From: Pseudosulfitobacter pseudonitzschiae
GTDB taxonomy: Bacteria > Pseudomonadota > Alphaproteobacteria > Rhodobacterales > Rhodobacteraceae
DNA length: 64,000 nt
NCBI RefSeq assembly: GCF_900129395.1
Contig: NZ_FQVP01000001.1
Coordinates: forward strand, 372,001-436,000
Reading direction: 5' to 3'
The position numbers and the translations under genes were made by a program. Below the pieces are notes generated by a model. It had not been told where the DNA came from. It did no database searches and saw only the letters and a list, made by a program, of their open reading frames with translations. Position 1 is the first letter of the stretch, and every line of letters starts with the position of its first letter. Positions 26,046 through 35,096 of this stretch are shown one piece after another.

Positions 26046-26747
26046 CTAGTATGTGCGGATCAGCCCGACCAGCTTGCCCTGCACTTTGACACGGTCATCG
26101 GTGAAAATGCGGGTCTCATATGCCGGGTTCGCCGCCTCAAGTGCTATGGTATTGCCCCGTTTCATATAGCGTTTCAACGTCGCCTCCTGATCCTCTATCA
26201 GCGCCACGACAATGTCGCCATTCTCCGCCACCGAAGTCTCGCGGATCACCACGACATCACCGTCGTTGATCCCCGCCTCGATCATGGAATCGCCTTTGAC
26301 TTCAAGGGCATAGTGGTCTCCCTTGCCGGTCAGCATCTGTCCCGGAACCGCCACGGAATGCGACGCCTGCTGGATCGCCTCGATCGGCACACCGGCGGCA
26401 ATGCGGCCCATCACCGGCAGTTCGGTGGCATACAGCGCCTCGACCGGCATCGCGGACGCAGGCGGCGGCCCGTCCGGCCGGTCTCCGTCAATCACCCGCG
26501 GCGCAAAGCCCGAGGTCGGCGCACCCCCCATGGACTCAGGCAGCTTAACAATTTCGATAGCCCGCGCACGGTGTGCCAACCGACGGATAAAACCGCGTTC
26601 TTCCAACGCAGTAATCAATCTGTGGATGCCGGATTTGGACCGCAGGTCCAAGGCCTCTTTCATCTCGTCAAAGCTGGGCGGAACACCGTCGCGCTGAACC
26701 CGTTTTTGAATGAATTTCAATAGATCCAGTTGCTTCTTGGTCAGCAT
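26046..26747 (-). CDS. lexA: SOS repressor LexA
   Basis: This is a 233-residue LexA. The N-terminal winged helix has [13 protein letters not shown] and the [18 protein letters not shown] recognition region. The self-cleavage site is Ala118-Gly119 in IAAGVPIE, and the catalytic pair is Ser154 ([10 protein letters not shown]) and Lys192 (ATLKRYMKR). MLTKKQ at 26747 has AGGGA in good range; an in-frame GTG 18 bases upstream is less likely. A GTTC-N7-GTTC box 34 bases before the start indicates autoregulation in the alphaproteobacterial manner. Confidence 0.97.
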   Translation of the reverse strand: MLTKKQLDLLKFIQKRVQRDGVPPSFDEMKEALDLRSKSGIHRLITALEERGFIRRLAHRARAIEIVKLPESMGGAPTSGFAPRVIDGDRPDGPPPASAMPVEALYATELPVMGRIAAGVPIEAIQQASHSVAVPGQMLTGKGDHYALEVKGDSMIEAGINDGDVVVIRETSVAENGDIVVALIEDQEATLKRYMKRGNTIALEAANPAYETRIFTDDRVKVQGKLVGLIRTY

Positions 26748-26780
26748 ATACAGGTCCCTCGCCACCGTTGGTTTGGGTTT

Positions 26781-26795
26781 GTTCTATGCATGTTC
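26781..26795. promoter_or_regulatory. LexA box (GTTC-N7-GTTC)
   Basis: GTTC at 26781-26784 and 26792-26795 are separated by TATGCAT. This is the direct-repeat SOS box known from alphaproteobacteria, and it stands in the promoter position of lexA. Confidence 0.85.
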
Positions 26796-26815
26796 CCGTT
26801 TTGTGTCAACCGTTG

Positions 26816-27988
26816 CTAAAGGTCGATGACATCCACAAGCGCGCCGACATCACGCGCCGGATCATCGGGCGGGCGCACGATCAGCGCGTTGGCGGTGGCC
26901 AGCACGCTCAGCAACGAACTGTCCTGCCGCCCCGCATCTGCGACCCCCTGCGTATCAGCCACCGCGCGCATGTAATGCTCGCGCGGCCCGTTGGCCTCAA
27001 GCGGGGCTGTCAGGGGCATCTGGCGGCGCGGCGCGGGGGCTTCGCCCAGCCCCTGCATGGCGCGGATGACGGGGGTCAGAAAGACGGTGCCACAGACCAT
27101 CGCCGAGACCGGATTGCCGGGCAGGCCAATCATGGGAACGCCCGCTAACATACCGGCCATCAATGGTTTTCCCGGACGCATCGCGACCTTGTAGAACGAT
27201 TGCCGCATGCCCATTTCAGCGGCCACATCGGCCACCAGATCATGGTCCCCGACGGACGCGCCACCGATGGTCACGATCAGATCCGCCCCCGCCGCCAGCG
27301 TCAAAACCTGGCGCAGCGCCGCGGGCGTATCGCGGGCAATCGGCAGGATGCGCGGCACCGCACCCAGATCCTCCAGCAAGGCAGCCAGACCAAAGGTGTT
27401 CGACACGATGATCTGGTCATCCCCCGGCACTTCGCCCGGCATGACCAACTCGTCGCCGGTCGAGATCAGCGCGACCACAGGCCTGCGCGCGACGGGCACC
27501 TGTGCGATATTCATCGCCGCCAGCAGCGCCACATCACCCGCCGACAGACGGCGGGGGGCGTTCATCGGCGTGCCTGCGGTAAAATCTGTGCCTGCGGGGC
27601 GGATGTTCGGGGCCGTGCCGACGCCATGGTTCAGGGTGATCAGATCGCCACGACGGGTCACATCCTCTTGAATAACAACGAAATCCGCACCTTGTGGAAC
27701 GGGCGCACCGGTAAAGATGCGCACCGCTTGCCCCGCACCGACGGTGCCTGCAAAGCCGTGACCGGCGGCGGATTCTCCGATAACCTTGAACAGCGCATCC
27801 GTCTCCACCTCGGCGGATTTCACCGCATATCCGTCCATGGCAGAGGCCGCGAAAGGCGGCTGGGTGCGTTGCGCCAGAACCGTTTCGGCCAGCACCCGAC
27901 CATGCGCCCGGCGCAGGGGCACGGTTTCGCATGCCAAAGGCCCCACAAGCGCAAAGAGATGGTCCAAAGCCTGTGCAACAGGGATCAT
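26816..27988 (-). CDS. moeA: Molybdopterin molybdotransferase MoeA
   Basis: This is a 390-residue MoeA that inserts molybdate into adenylylated molybdopterin. The N-terminal [13 protein letters not shown], the [11 protein letters not shown] region and the central [11 protein letters not shown] with PGKPLMAG and [11 protein letters not shown] are all present in family order. It overlaps the end of moaC by four bases and closes the trpGDC-moaC-moeA run. A molybdenum-cofactor gene fits the CoxDE-like pair at the window's start, but the two are far apart. Confidence 0.96.
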   Translation of the reverse strand: MIPVAQALDHLFALVGPLACETVPLRRAHGRVLAETVLAQRTQPPFAASAMDGYAVKSAEVETDALFKVIGESAAGHGFAGTVGAGQAVRIFTGAPVPQGADFVVIQEDVTRRGDLITLNHGVGTAPNIRPAGTDFTAGTPMNAPRRLSAGDVALLAAMNIAQVPVARRPVVALISTGDELVMPGEVPGDDQIIVSNTFGLAALLEDLGAVPRILPIARDTPAALRQVLTLAAGADLIVTIGGASVGDHDLVADVAAEMGMRQSFYKVAMRPGKPLMAGMLAGVPMIGLPGNPVSAMVCGTVFLTPVIRAMQGLGEAPAPRRQMPLTAPLEANGPREHYMRAVADTQGVADAGRQDSSLLSVLATANALIVRPPDDPARDVGALVDVIDL

Positions 27989-28476
27989 GACGCCTCGTAC
28001 CGCCCTGATTTTCCACCATCTTTCAGAACCACATGCAGGCCGCCGATCTCCATCGCCTTGTCCACTGCCTTGGCCATGTCATAGACGGTCAGCGCGGCGG
28101 TCGAGGCTGCGGTCAACGCTTCCATTTCGACGCCGGTCTGGCCGGTGGTCTTGACGGTGGCAGAGATGCGAACGCCGGGCAGGGTCGCGTCGGGTGTCAG
28201 GTCCAGCGCCACCTTGGTGATCGGCAGCGGGTGACACAGCGGGATCAGGTCCGAGGTCCGCTTGGCCCCCATGATGCCCGCCAGCCGCGCCACGCCCAGA
28301 ACATCGCCCTTCTTCGCACGACCTTCGCTAATGATATCAAAGGTTTCCTGCGCCATCTTGATGTAACAGGCGGCCACGGCCACCCGGTCGGTCACGGCCT
28401 TGTCGGTGACGTCGACCATATGCGCCTGACCCTCGGCGTCGAAATGCGACAGCTTGCCCTTGGACTGGTCGGCCAC
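27985..28476 (-). CDS. moaC: Cyclic pyranopterin monophosphate synthase MoaC
   Basis: This is a 163-residue MoaC that completes cyclic pyranopterin formation in molybdenum cofactor synthesis. The [14 protein letters not shown] and [20 protein letters not shown] motifs are intact. The start is a GTG at 28476, supported by GGAGG eight bases upstream; that site overlaps the end of trpC, so the genes are coupled. The C-terminal end overlaps moeA by four bases. Confidence 0.96.
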   Translation of the reverse strand: MADQSKGKLSHFDAEGQAHMVDVTDKAVTDRVAVAACYIKMAQETFDIISEGRAKKGDVLGVARLAGIMGAKRTSDLIPLCHPLPITKVALDLTPDATLPGVRISATVKTTGQTGVEMEALTAASTAALTVYDMAKAVDKAMEIGGLHVVLKDGGKSGRYEAS

Positions 28477-28477
28477 G

Positions 28478-29293
28478 TCACATGCCTCCGCCGGCGCGCA
28501 AGGGATTGGCCAGCAGGGCGCGGGTGGCGGCGGCCAGGTCGTCGTTGCGCATCAGGCTTTCGCCGATCAGGAAACTGCGCACCCCGTACATCGCCATTTC
28601 GGCCAGTTCCTTGGGCGTGTTCAGCCCGCTTTCGCAGACAATCGTGCGGTCGGCGGGCACCAGTTTCGACAGGGTGCGCGTGGTGTCCAGCGAGGTTTCA
28701 AAGGTTTTCAGGTTGCGGTTGTTGATGCCGATCAGCGGGCTTTTCAGGCTGGTGGCGCGCTGCAATTCGTCCTCGTCATGCACTTCGATCAACACGTCCA
28801 TGTCCCAGTCCATGGCGGTGTCTTCCAACTCGATGGCCTGTTGATCACTGACCGAGGCCATGATGATCAGGATACAGTCGGCCCCCAGCGCACGCGCCTC
28901 GACCACCTGATAGGGGTCGTACATGAAATCCTTGCGCAGCACGGGCAGGGCGCAGGCGGCGCGGGCGTCTACCAGGAACTGTTTGTCGCCCTGAAAGCTG
29001 GGCGTGTCGGTCAGCACCGACAGGCAGGACGCGCCACCCTGCTCATAAGCGTGGGCGTGGGCGGCAGGATCAAAATCGGGGCGGATCAACCCCTTGGACG
29101 GGCTGGCCTTTTTGATCTCGGCAATCAGACCGTACCCCTCGCGCGCGGCGCTGTGCAGGGCCTCGGCAAAGGGGCGCACAGGGGGGGCGCTGCGCGCCTC
29201 GTCCTCGACTTCGCCCAGGGTTTTGGCTTGCTTGTCGGCGGCCACTTCTTCCAGCTTGTAGGCTTTGATGCGGTCCAGGATTGTCTCGGTCAT
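28478..29293 (-). CDS. trpC: Indole-3-glycerol-phosphate synthase
   Basis: This is a 271-residue TrpC, a TIM-barrel enzyme that closes the indole ring in tryptophan synthesis. The catalytic [13 protein letters not shown], the later [32 protein letters not shown] and ESGLNTP motifs are all visible. It is not fused to TrpF. It lies 42 bases behind trpD and one base before the moaC start codon. Confidence 0.96.
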   Translation of the reverse strand: MTETILDRIKAYKLEEVAADKQAKTLGEVEDEARSAPPVRPFAEALHSAAREGYGLIAEIKKASPSKGLIRPDFDPAAHAHAYEQGGASCLSVLTDTPSFQGDKQFLVDARAACALPVLRKDFMYDPYQVVEARALGADCILIIMASVSDQQAIELEDTAMDWDMDVLIEVHDEDELQRATSLKSPLIGINNRNLKTFETSLDTTRTLSKLVPADRTIVCESGLNTPKELAEMAMYGVRSFLIGESLMRNDDLAAATRALLANPLRAGGGM

Positions 29294-29335
29294 CGGGTTT
29301 GCTTTCTTGTCGGACAGAGGCGGCAGCGCGGTGGC

Positions 29336-30352
29336 TCAGCCTTCTTGGGTGATCTTGGCCACGGCGGCGATTTTGGCGCGTGCCGCGCCGCTGTCGATCG
29401 AGGCACGGGCCATTTCAACGCCGGTGTTCAGGTCGGGGGCGGCACCCGCCACAACTAGGGCCGCCGCCGCGTTCAGCAAGACCGCGTCGCGATAGGCCGA
29501 GGGCGCGCCGTCCAGCAGCGCGTTGAAGGCCACGGCGTTTTCCTCGGGCGTGCCGCCCACGATGTCGTCAAAGGCATGCACGGGCAGGCCTGCGTCCTCG
29601 GGGTGGATTTCCATCTCGGTGATCTTGTCCGCGTCGAGTGCCGCAACCCAGGACACGCCGGTAATGGTCAGCTCGTCGGTGCCGTCCGAGCCGTGCACCA
29701 GCCATGCCTTGTCACTGCCCAGCTGTTGCAGGGTCTCGGCCATCGGGCGGATCAGGTCACGGCGATAGGCACCGGTCAACTGGCGCTTGACGCCTGCGGG
29801 GTTGGTCAGGGGGCCAAGGATGTTGAAAATCGTGCGCGTGCCCAGCTCGGTGCGCGCGGGCATCACGTGGGCAATCGCCGGGTGGTGCATGGGCGCCATC
29901 ATAAAGCCGATGCCCGCCTCGCGCAGGGCGCGTTCCACCACCGGCGCGCCGACCATGACTTTCAGCCCCATCTGGGTCAAAGCGTCAGCAGCGCCCGATT
30001 TCGAGCTGAGGTTGCGGTTGCCGTGCTTGGCCACCACCACACCTGCACCGGCCACCACAAAGGCGGTCGCGGTCGAGATGTTCAGCGTGCCCTTGCCGTC
30101 GCCACCGGTGCCGACGATATCGATGGCCCCCTCGGGCGCCTGCACCGGATTGCACTTGGCGCGCATCACGGCGGCGGCGGCGGCGTATTCGTCCACCGTC
30201 TCGCCACGCGTGCGCAGGGCCATCAGCAGCCCGCCGATCTGGGCCGGTGTCGCTTCGCCGTCGAACAGGATGGCAAAGGCCGTTTCGGCCTGCGCGCGGG
30301 TCAGCGGGCCATTTGCGGCGGCGTCGATCAGGGGTTTGAGGGCGTCACTCAT
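29336..30352 (-). CDS. trpD: Anthranilate phosphoribosyltransferase
   Basis: This is a 338-residue TrpD that transfers phosphoribose to anthranilate. The PRPP loop [17 protein letters not shown] is intact, as is [15 protein letters not shown]. It is not fused to TrpG; instead its start overlaps the trpG end by four bases (ATGA), so the two are translationally coupled. Confidence 0.96.
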   Translation of the reverse strand: MSDALKPLIDAAANGPLTRAQAETAFAILFDGEATPAQIGGLLMALRTRGETVDEYAAAAAVMRAKCNPVQAPEGAIDIVGTGGDGKGTLNISTATAFVVAGAGVVVAKHGNRNLSSKSGAADALTQMGLKVMVGAPVVERALREAGIGFMMAPMHHPAIAHVMPARTELGTRTIFNILGPLTNPAGVKRQLTGAYRRDLIRPMAETLQQLGSDKAWLVHGSDGTDELTITGVSWVAALDADKITEMEIHPEDAGLPVHAFDDIVGGTPEENAVAFNALLDGAPSAYRDAVLLNAAAALVVAGAAPDLNTGVEMARASIDSGAARAKIAAVAKITQEG

Positions 30353-30930
30353 GCAGGTACCTTCAGCAGATCCAGGAAATTCTTCAGCAAGGCATGTCCG
30401 TGTTCGGACCGGATGCTTTCGGGGTGGAACTGCACGCCGTGAATCGGCATCTCGCGGTGTTGCAGGCCCATGATGATGCCGTCGTCCAGTTCCGCCGTGA
30501 CCTCAAGGCAGTCGGGCAGGGTGGCGCGGTCCACGATCAGCGAATGATACCGCGTTGCCTCGAAAGGTGTGGGCAAGCCCGCAAAAAGGCCGGTGCCGGT
30601 GTGTTGCATCGTGCCCATCTTGCCATGAACGATCTCGGGGGCGCGCACCACCTTGCCGCCAAAGACCTGACCGATCGTCTGGTGTCCCAGGCACACGCCC
30701 ATCAGCGGCGTGCGCGTCTCGGCAGCGGCCTGCGTCAGGGCCAGGCAGATGCCCGCCTGATCGGGGTCACAGGGGCCGGGCGACAACAGGATACCCGCCG
30801 GATTCATCGCCATCGCGTCCTGGACATTCAGCGCGTCGTTGCGGTGAACCGCCACCTCGGCGCCCAATTCGCCCAGATAGTGAACCAGGTTGTAGGTAAA
30901 ACTGTCATAGTTGTCGATCAGCAGCAGCAT
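30349..30930 (-). CDS. trpG: Anthranilate synthase component II (glutamine amidotransferase)
   Basis: This is a 193-residue class I amidotransferase. The catalytic cysteine is in [10 protein letters not shown] and the His-Glu pair in [10 protein letters not shown]. It supplies ammonia to TrpE, whose gene lies 2.7 kb away on the same strand, separated by two other genes. It heads the trpG-trpD-trpC-moaC-moeA run; its promoter must lie in the 185 bases shared with the divergent yibQ-like gene. No trp leader peptide or attenuator is obvious there. Confidence 0.95.
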   Translation of the reverse strand: MLLLIDNYDSFTYNLVHYLGELGAEVAVHRNDALNVQDAMAMNPAGILLSPGPCDPDQAGICLALTQAAAETRTPLMGVCLGHQTIGQVFGGKVVRAPEIVHGKMGTMQHTGTGLFAGLPTPFEATRYHSLIVDRATLPDCLEVTAELDDGIIMGLQHREMPIHGVQFHPESIRSEHGHALLKNFLDLLKVPA

Positions 30931-31115
30931 GGGTCAAACTTTGCATTTAGGGGGCTGGAGGCCAAGGCCGCCTGCACTGTATAAGCGAGGCACACTTGTT
31001 CAGGCTTGCCCGCCGGCGTCAAGGGGTCGGGGGCGCTTGACTGGGTACAGTGGGCAATGACAAGGGCACAAAAAACCCGTTAGGGTGGGCCGGCAACAGG
31101 CAGGGACGAACAGAC

Positions 31116-32471
31116 ATGGCGCGAGGTTTTTTGAGCGGGGCAGTGACAGGTGCTGTGATCGGGCTCGGTGCGGTCGGGCTGGTGTCGGTTGTGGCCGACA
31201 ATGCCCCGGCACCCGACATGGATGTGAATGCCCCCGTCGCGGGCGGCGCGCCACAGGCGTCCAGCACCGACAGCCCGCAACCGGCGGGTGATGCCGATCT
31301 GGCCACCGAGGCAGGCGCACCCAAGGTGACAAAGCCCGAGGCCGATGATGTTGCATCCCTGGCCGATGCCGACACCCTCGCGCCGGTGCGCCCTGAAACC
31401 GGCGGCACCAGCGGAATCGAGACGCCAGCCCCCCCTGACGCGGAAAGCGGGGTGCAGGTACAGACCGACGCGCCCGTCCTGCCCAGCCCGCAGGCCAGCC
31501 TGCCCGCGCAGCCCGATGCGGACGCGTTGAGCATTTCCACCGAACCGGCCCAGCCACCGGCCCCGGATGTGGCCGCAGACAGCGGGTTCGAGACAGCGGA
31601 AACCGATGCGCAAGCCGAAAGCGCCGAGGTGCCCGAGGCGGCGGACCCCGCCACGACAGAAACCACCGAAACAGAGACCGAGACCGCACCGCGCATGGAG
31701 CAGCGCGTCGGCTCGCTGGTCGACCGTGACGCGGCTGCACAGGCCGAGGCCACGCCCGTCGATCCGCCGCTTGCGCAGAAGCCCATCGATGCCTATGCCT
31801 CTGACGTCGATGCGCTGGACCCTTCGAAACCGATGATGTCCATCGTTCTGATCGACAGCGGTGCGGACCTGAGCGGTGACACCGTGGGGCTGGCTGCCCT
31901 GCGCAGCTTTCCCTATCCGCTGAGTTTTGCCATTGACGCCAACCTGCCCGACGCCGCCGAACGTGCCGCCGCCTATCGTGCCGAAGGGCTGGAAGTCTTG
32001 GCCATGGTGGACCTGCCCGCCGGGGCCACGCCCACCGACGCCGAAGTCAGCATCGCCGCCGCCCTGAACGCGGTGCCCGAGGCCATCGGCGTACTGGAAG
32101 GCACAGGTGCCGGATTCCAGGCCGACCGCGCGGTCTCCGATCAGGTGGTCAGCATTCTGGGCAGCGGCGGCTATGGCATCGTGATGCAGTCCAAGGGGCT
32201 GAACACCGCGCAAAAGTTGGCCCTGCGCGAGGGCGTGCCCGCGGCCACCGTGTTCCGCGATTTCGACAGCGCCGATCAGACGCCCACCGTCATCCGCCGC
32301 TTTCTGGATCAGGCAGCATTCCGTGCAGGCCAGGAAGGCGGGGTGGTGATGCTGGGCCGCGTGCGCCCCGACACGATCTCGGCGTTGCTGCTGTGGGGTC
32401 TGCAGGACCGCGCCGAACGCGTGGCTTTGTCGCCGGTGTCGCGTCTGCTCAAGGCGCAGGTGGGGGAATAG
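31116..32471 (+). CDS. Divergent polysaccharide deacetylase family protein (YibQ-like)
   Basis: This is a 451-residue protein. An N-terminal hydrophobic anchor (residues about 5-27) is followed by some 190 residues of low-complexity Ala/Pro/Asp/Glu/Thr linker and then a domain starting near MMSIVLIDSGADL, with GYGIVMQSKGLNT and GGVVMLGRVRPDTISAL. This is the pattern of the divergent polysaccharide deacetylase family that includes E. coli YibQ. The usual metal-binding Asp-His-His set of active deacetylases is not evident, so enzymatic activity is doubtful. It is transcribed against both trp segments. The start at 31116 has AGGGA; an upstream GTG frame start lacks support. Confidence 0.8.
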   Translation: MARGFLSGAVTGAVIGLGAVGLVSVVADNAPAPDMDVNAPVAGGAPQASSTDSPQPAGDADLATEAGAPKVTKPEADDVASLADADTLAPVRPETGGTSGIETPAPPDAESGVQVQTDAPVLPSPQASLPAQPDADALSISTEPAQPPAPDVAADSGFETAETDAQAESAEVPEAADPATTETTETETETAPRMEQRVGSLVDRDAAAQAEATPVDPPLAQKPIDAYASDVDALDPSKPMMSIVLIDSGADLSGDTVGLAALRSFPYPLSFAIDANLPDAAERAAAYRAEGLEVLAMVDLPAGATPTDAEVSIAAALNAVPEAIGVLEGTGAGFQADRAVSDQVVSILGSGGYGIVMQSKGLNTAQKLALREGVPAATVFRDFDSADQTPTVIRRFLDQAAFRAGQEGGVVMLGRVRPDTISALLLWGLQDRAERVALSPVSRLLKAQVGE

Positions 32472-32515
32472 ACCCTAGGCTGATGTGCCATGCCTCGGGC
32501 GAAAGGACGGATGCT

Positions 32516-33553
32516 TTAAATGATCTCGTCTTCGTCAAAGATGGGATCGGCCTCGAGCTGGGCGGTCATGTCCTCGACCGTGTCCTCATCCGCGCGCGGT
32601 CCCAGTTCGGCCAGATGAAAGACCGCATCGCCCTCGTTCACCACGGGCAAGATCGCGCGCCCGATCAGGATGCCCGCAGCGGGCGCTTTCAACTCGACCT
32701 CGACGTGCCCGAACGGGTCCGAAATCGCCGCCAGAACATCACCCTTTTCCACCACTTCTCCGGTGTCGCGGAACGTGCGCAGCAGCCCGCCCGCAGGGGC
32801 GCGCAACCAGTGCGAGCCTTTGCAGATCAGCGAGGACGACTTGCTTTTGGCGATGCCCTTGGCGGGCAGCATGTCCTGCGCGCGCAGCACCCGCAGGATG
32901 CCCGCCACACCGGCGCGCACGGCGAATTCATCGAACCGCAGGCCTTCGCCCGCTTCATAGAGCAGCACAGGCGTGCCCCGCGCCGCCGCCTCGCCGCGCA
33001 GCGATCCGTCGCGCAGGGGCGAATTCAGGATCACGGGCGCGCCGAAATCGCGGGCCATCTTGGCGGTGATCTTGTCACCCGGCGTGATGCGGCACTGTGG
33101 CAGGTTGGTGCGGTGGATGGCCGCCGAATGCAGGTCGATCCCGAAATCGCAGCGCATGACGATCTCGTGCAGGAACAGATGCGCCAGCCGTGACCCCAGC
33201 GAGCCCGACGGCGTGCCGGGGAAACAGCGGTTCAGGTCGCGCCGGTCGGGCAGGTAGCGCGAGCGGTTGAGAAAGCCGAAAGAATTGACCACAGGCACCA
33301 CCAGCAATGTGCCGCGCAGGCTGGACAGTTGCGGCGCGCGCAGCAGGCGGCGCACGATTTCCACCCCGATCACCTCGTCGCCATGGACCGCCGCCGATAC
33401 GAACATCGTGGGGCCGGGGCGTTTGCCGTGATGCACCTTGACCGACATGTGCACCGGTGTGTGGTCGGGCAGGATCGACACCGGCAGATTGACAACATCG
33501 GTGGTCCCTGCGGCCACGCGCGTTCCGGCAATCTCAAAGGGGGGGCGGCTCAT
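32516..33553 (-). CDS. Succinylglutamate desuccinylase/aspartoacylase family hydrolase
   Basis: This is a 345-residue M14-like zinc amidohydrolase. The zinc motif AAVHGDEVIG, a later RDLNRCFPG and DLHSAA are visible; these supply the His, Glu and His ligands in aspartoacylase-like enzymes. The C-terminal part (about 240-320) looks like a barrel-sandwich (VVEKGDVLAAISDPFG, then LKAPAAGILIG). Members split N-acyl amino acids. MSRPPFEIAG at 33553 has AAAGG; the longer upstream frame overlaps trpE and is rejected. It lies 31 bases behind trpE, so it is probably cotranscribed with it. The substrate is unknown. Confidence 0.85.
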   Translation of the reverse strand: MSRPPFEIAGTRVAAGTTDVVNLPVSILPDHTPVHMSVKVHHGKRPGPTMFVSAAVHGDEVIGVEIVRRLLRAPQLSSLRGTLLVVPVVNSFGFLNRSRYLPDRRDLNRCFPGTPSGSLGSRLAHLFLHEIVMRCDFGIDLHSAAIHRTNLPQCRITPGDKITAKMARDFGAPVILNSPLRDGSLRGEAAARGTPVLLYEAGEGLRFDEFAVRAGVAGILRVLRAQDMLPAKGIAKSKSSSLICKGSHWLRAPAGGLLRTFRDTGEVVEKGDVLAAISDPFGHVEVELKAPAAGILIGRAILPVVNEGDAVFHLAELGPRADEDTVEDMTAQLEADPIFDEDEII

Positions 33554-33584
33554 GCGTGCAATGCCTTTTATCGGGTTTTCGCTG

Positions 33585-35093
33585 TCACCCGTTGCCTCCG
33601 CCAAAGCGTGCCGCGTCTTCTGCCGCACGGCGGATCGCGCCGGATTTGTGCATGGTTTCCATATATTCCGATTGCGGATCGCTGTCATAGACCACGCCGC
33701 CACCGGCCTGGATATACAGGGTCTGGTCCTTGACCACCGCCGTGCGCAGGGCGATGCACATGTCCATGTCGCCGCCTGCGCTGAAATAGCCGACGCCGCC
33801 GCCATAGACGCCACGCTTTTCCGGCTCCAATTCGTCGATGATCTGCATCGCCCGCACCTTGGGCGCACCTGACACGGTGCCTGCGGGCATACCGGCAAAG
33901 AAGGCGTCCAGCGCGTCCTTGCCCGGGGCCAGTTCGCCCACCACGTTCGACACGATGTGCATCACGTGGCTGTAGCGTTCGACGATGAATTCTTCCGTAG
34001 GGCGCACGGTGCCGATCCTGGCCACGCGGCCCACGTCGTTGCGGCCCAGATCCAACAGCATCAGATGCTCGGCCAGTTCTTTCTGATCCGCCAGCAGGTC
34101 GGCCTCAAGCGCGCGATCTTCTTCCGGCGTGGCACCACGGGGACGGGTGCCTGCGATGGGGCGGATTGTGACCTCGTTGCCGAACACGCGCACCAGAATT
34201 TCGGGGCTGGCGCCGATCACCTGGAAGCCGCCGAAGTTGAAATAGAACATGAACGGCGACGGGTTGGTGCGGCGCAGCGAACGGTAGAGTGAGAAGGGCG
34301 GCTGCGGAAAGGCCTGTGCCCAACGCTGGCTGGGCACCACCTGAAAGATGTCGCCGGCGCGGATGTAATCGCGCGCCTTTTCCACCGCCTCAAGATAGGC
34401 TTGGTGGGTAAAGTTGCTGACCGGCTCGTCGCTGACCGATGCCTCGCCCAGATCGCGGGTTTCGCGGGGCATGGCGCGTTCCAGATCGCGCACGGCATCC
34501 ATCACCCGTTCGGCGGCCTGCGCATAGGCGGCGCGCGCGCTTTGTCCGTCATTGACCCATGCGGGCGACACGACCGTCACCTCGCCCTTGACCCCGTCCA
34601 GCACCGCCACGACCGAAGGGCGCAGCATGACCGCATCGGGCAGGCCCAGCGGGTCGGGGTTCACGTCGGGCAGGTGTTCGACCAGCCGCACGGTGTCATA
34701 GCCCAGATAACCGAACAGGCCTGCCGCCGCCTGCGGCAGATCGTCGGGCAGGTCGATTTTCGATTCCGCGATCAGCGCCCGCAGCGCGTCCAGCGGATTA
34801 CCCTCCATCGGCTGGTAGGCGTCGGCGTCGTAACGTGCGGCGCGGTTCACGGCAGAGGTTTCGCCGTGGCACTTCCAGATCAGGTCGGGCTTCATCCCGA
34901 TGATCGAATACCGCCCCCGCACTTCGCCGCCGGTGACCGATTCCAGAACGAAAGCGTTCTCGGCGGCCCCGGTCAGTTTCAGCATCAGCGACACAGGCGT
35001 ATCCAGGTCGGCGGCCAGGCGGGTATAGACGATCTGGTTGTGGCCGGCGTCGAAGCCGGCCGCAAAGGCGTCATATGCAGGTGTCAGTGCCAT
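33585..35093 (-). CDS. trpE: Anthranilate synthase component I
   Basis: This is a 502-residue TrpE that makes anthranilate from chorismate with ammonia from TrpG. The chorismate-binding core is clear: IRPIAGTRPRG, EHLMLLDLGRNDVGRV, HIVSNVVG, GTVSGAPKVRAM and YGGGVGYF. An N-terminal region with ESVTGGEVRGRYSIIG suggests the usual tryptophan feedback site. It begins three bases after the PpiD-like stop codon, so it may be translated from the same message. Separation of trpE from trpGDC is usual in related Rhodobacterales. Confidence 0.96.
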   Translation of the reverse strand: MALTPAYDAFAAGFDAGHNQIVYTRLAADLDTPVSLMLKLTGAAENAFVLESVTGGEVRGRYSIIGMKPDLIWKCHGETSAVNRAARYDADAYQPMEGNPLDALRALIAESKIDLPDDLPQAAAGLFGYLGYDTVRLVEHLPDVNPDPLGLPDAVMLRPSVVAVLDGVKGEVTVVSPAWVNDGQSARAAYAQAAERVMDAVRDLERAMPRETRDLGEASVSDEPVSNFTHQAYLEAVEKARDYIRAGDIFQVVPSQRWAQAFPQPPFSLYRSLRRTNPSPFMFYFNFGGFQVIGASPEILVRVFGNEVTIRPIAGTRPRGATPEEDRALEADLLADQKELAEHLMLLDLGRNDVGRVARIGTVRPTEEFIVERYSHVMHIVSNVVGELAPGKDALDAFFAGMPAGTVSGAPKVRAMQIIDELEPEKRGVYGGGVGYFSAGGDMDMCIALRTAVVKDQTLYIQAGGGVVYDSDPQSEYMETMHKSGAIRRAAEDAARFGGGNG

Positions 35094-35096
35094 GGG

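Noticed and set aside
33554-33898. N-terminal extension of the M14-family hydrolase
   Set aside because: The extra 115 codons overlap trpE in another frame and lack family similarity; the start at 33553 has its own ribosome site.
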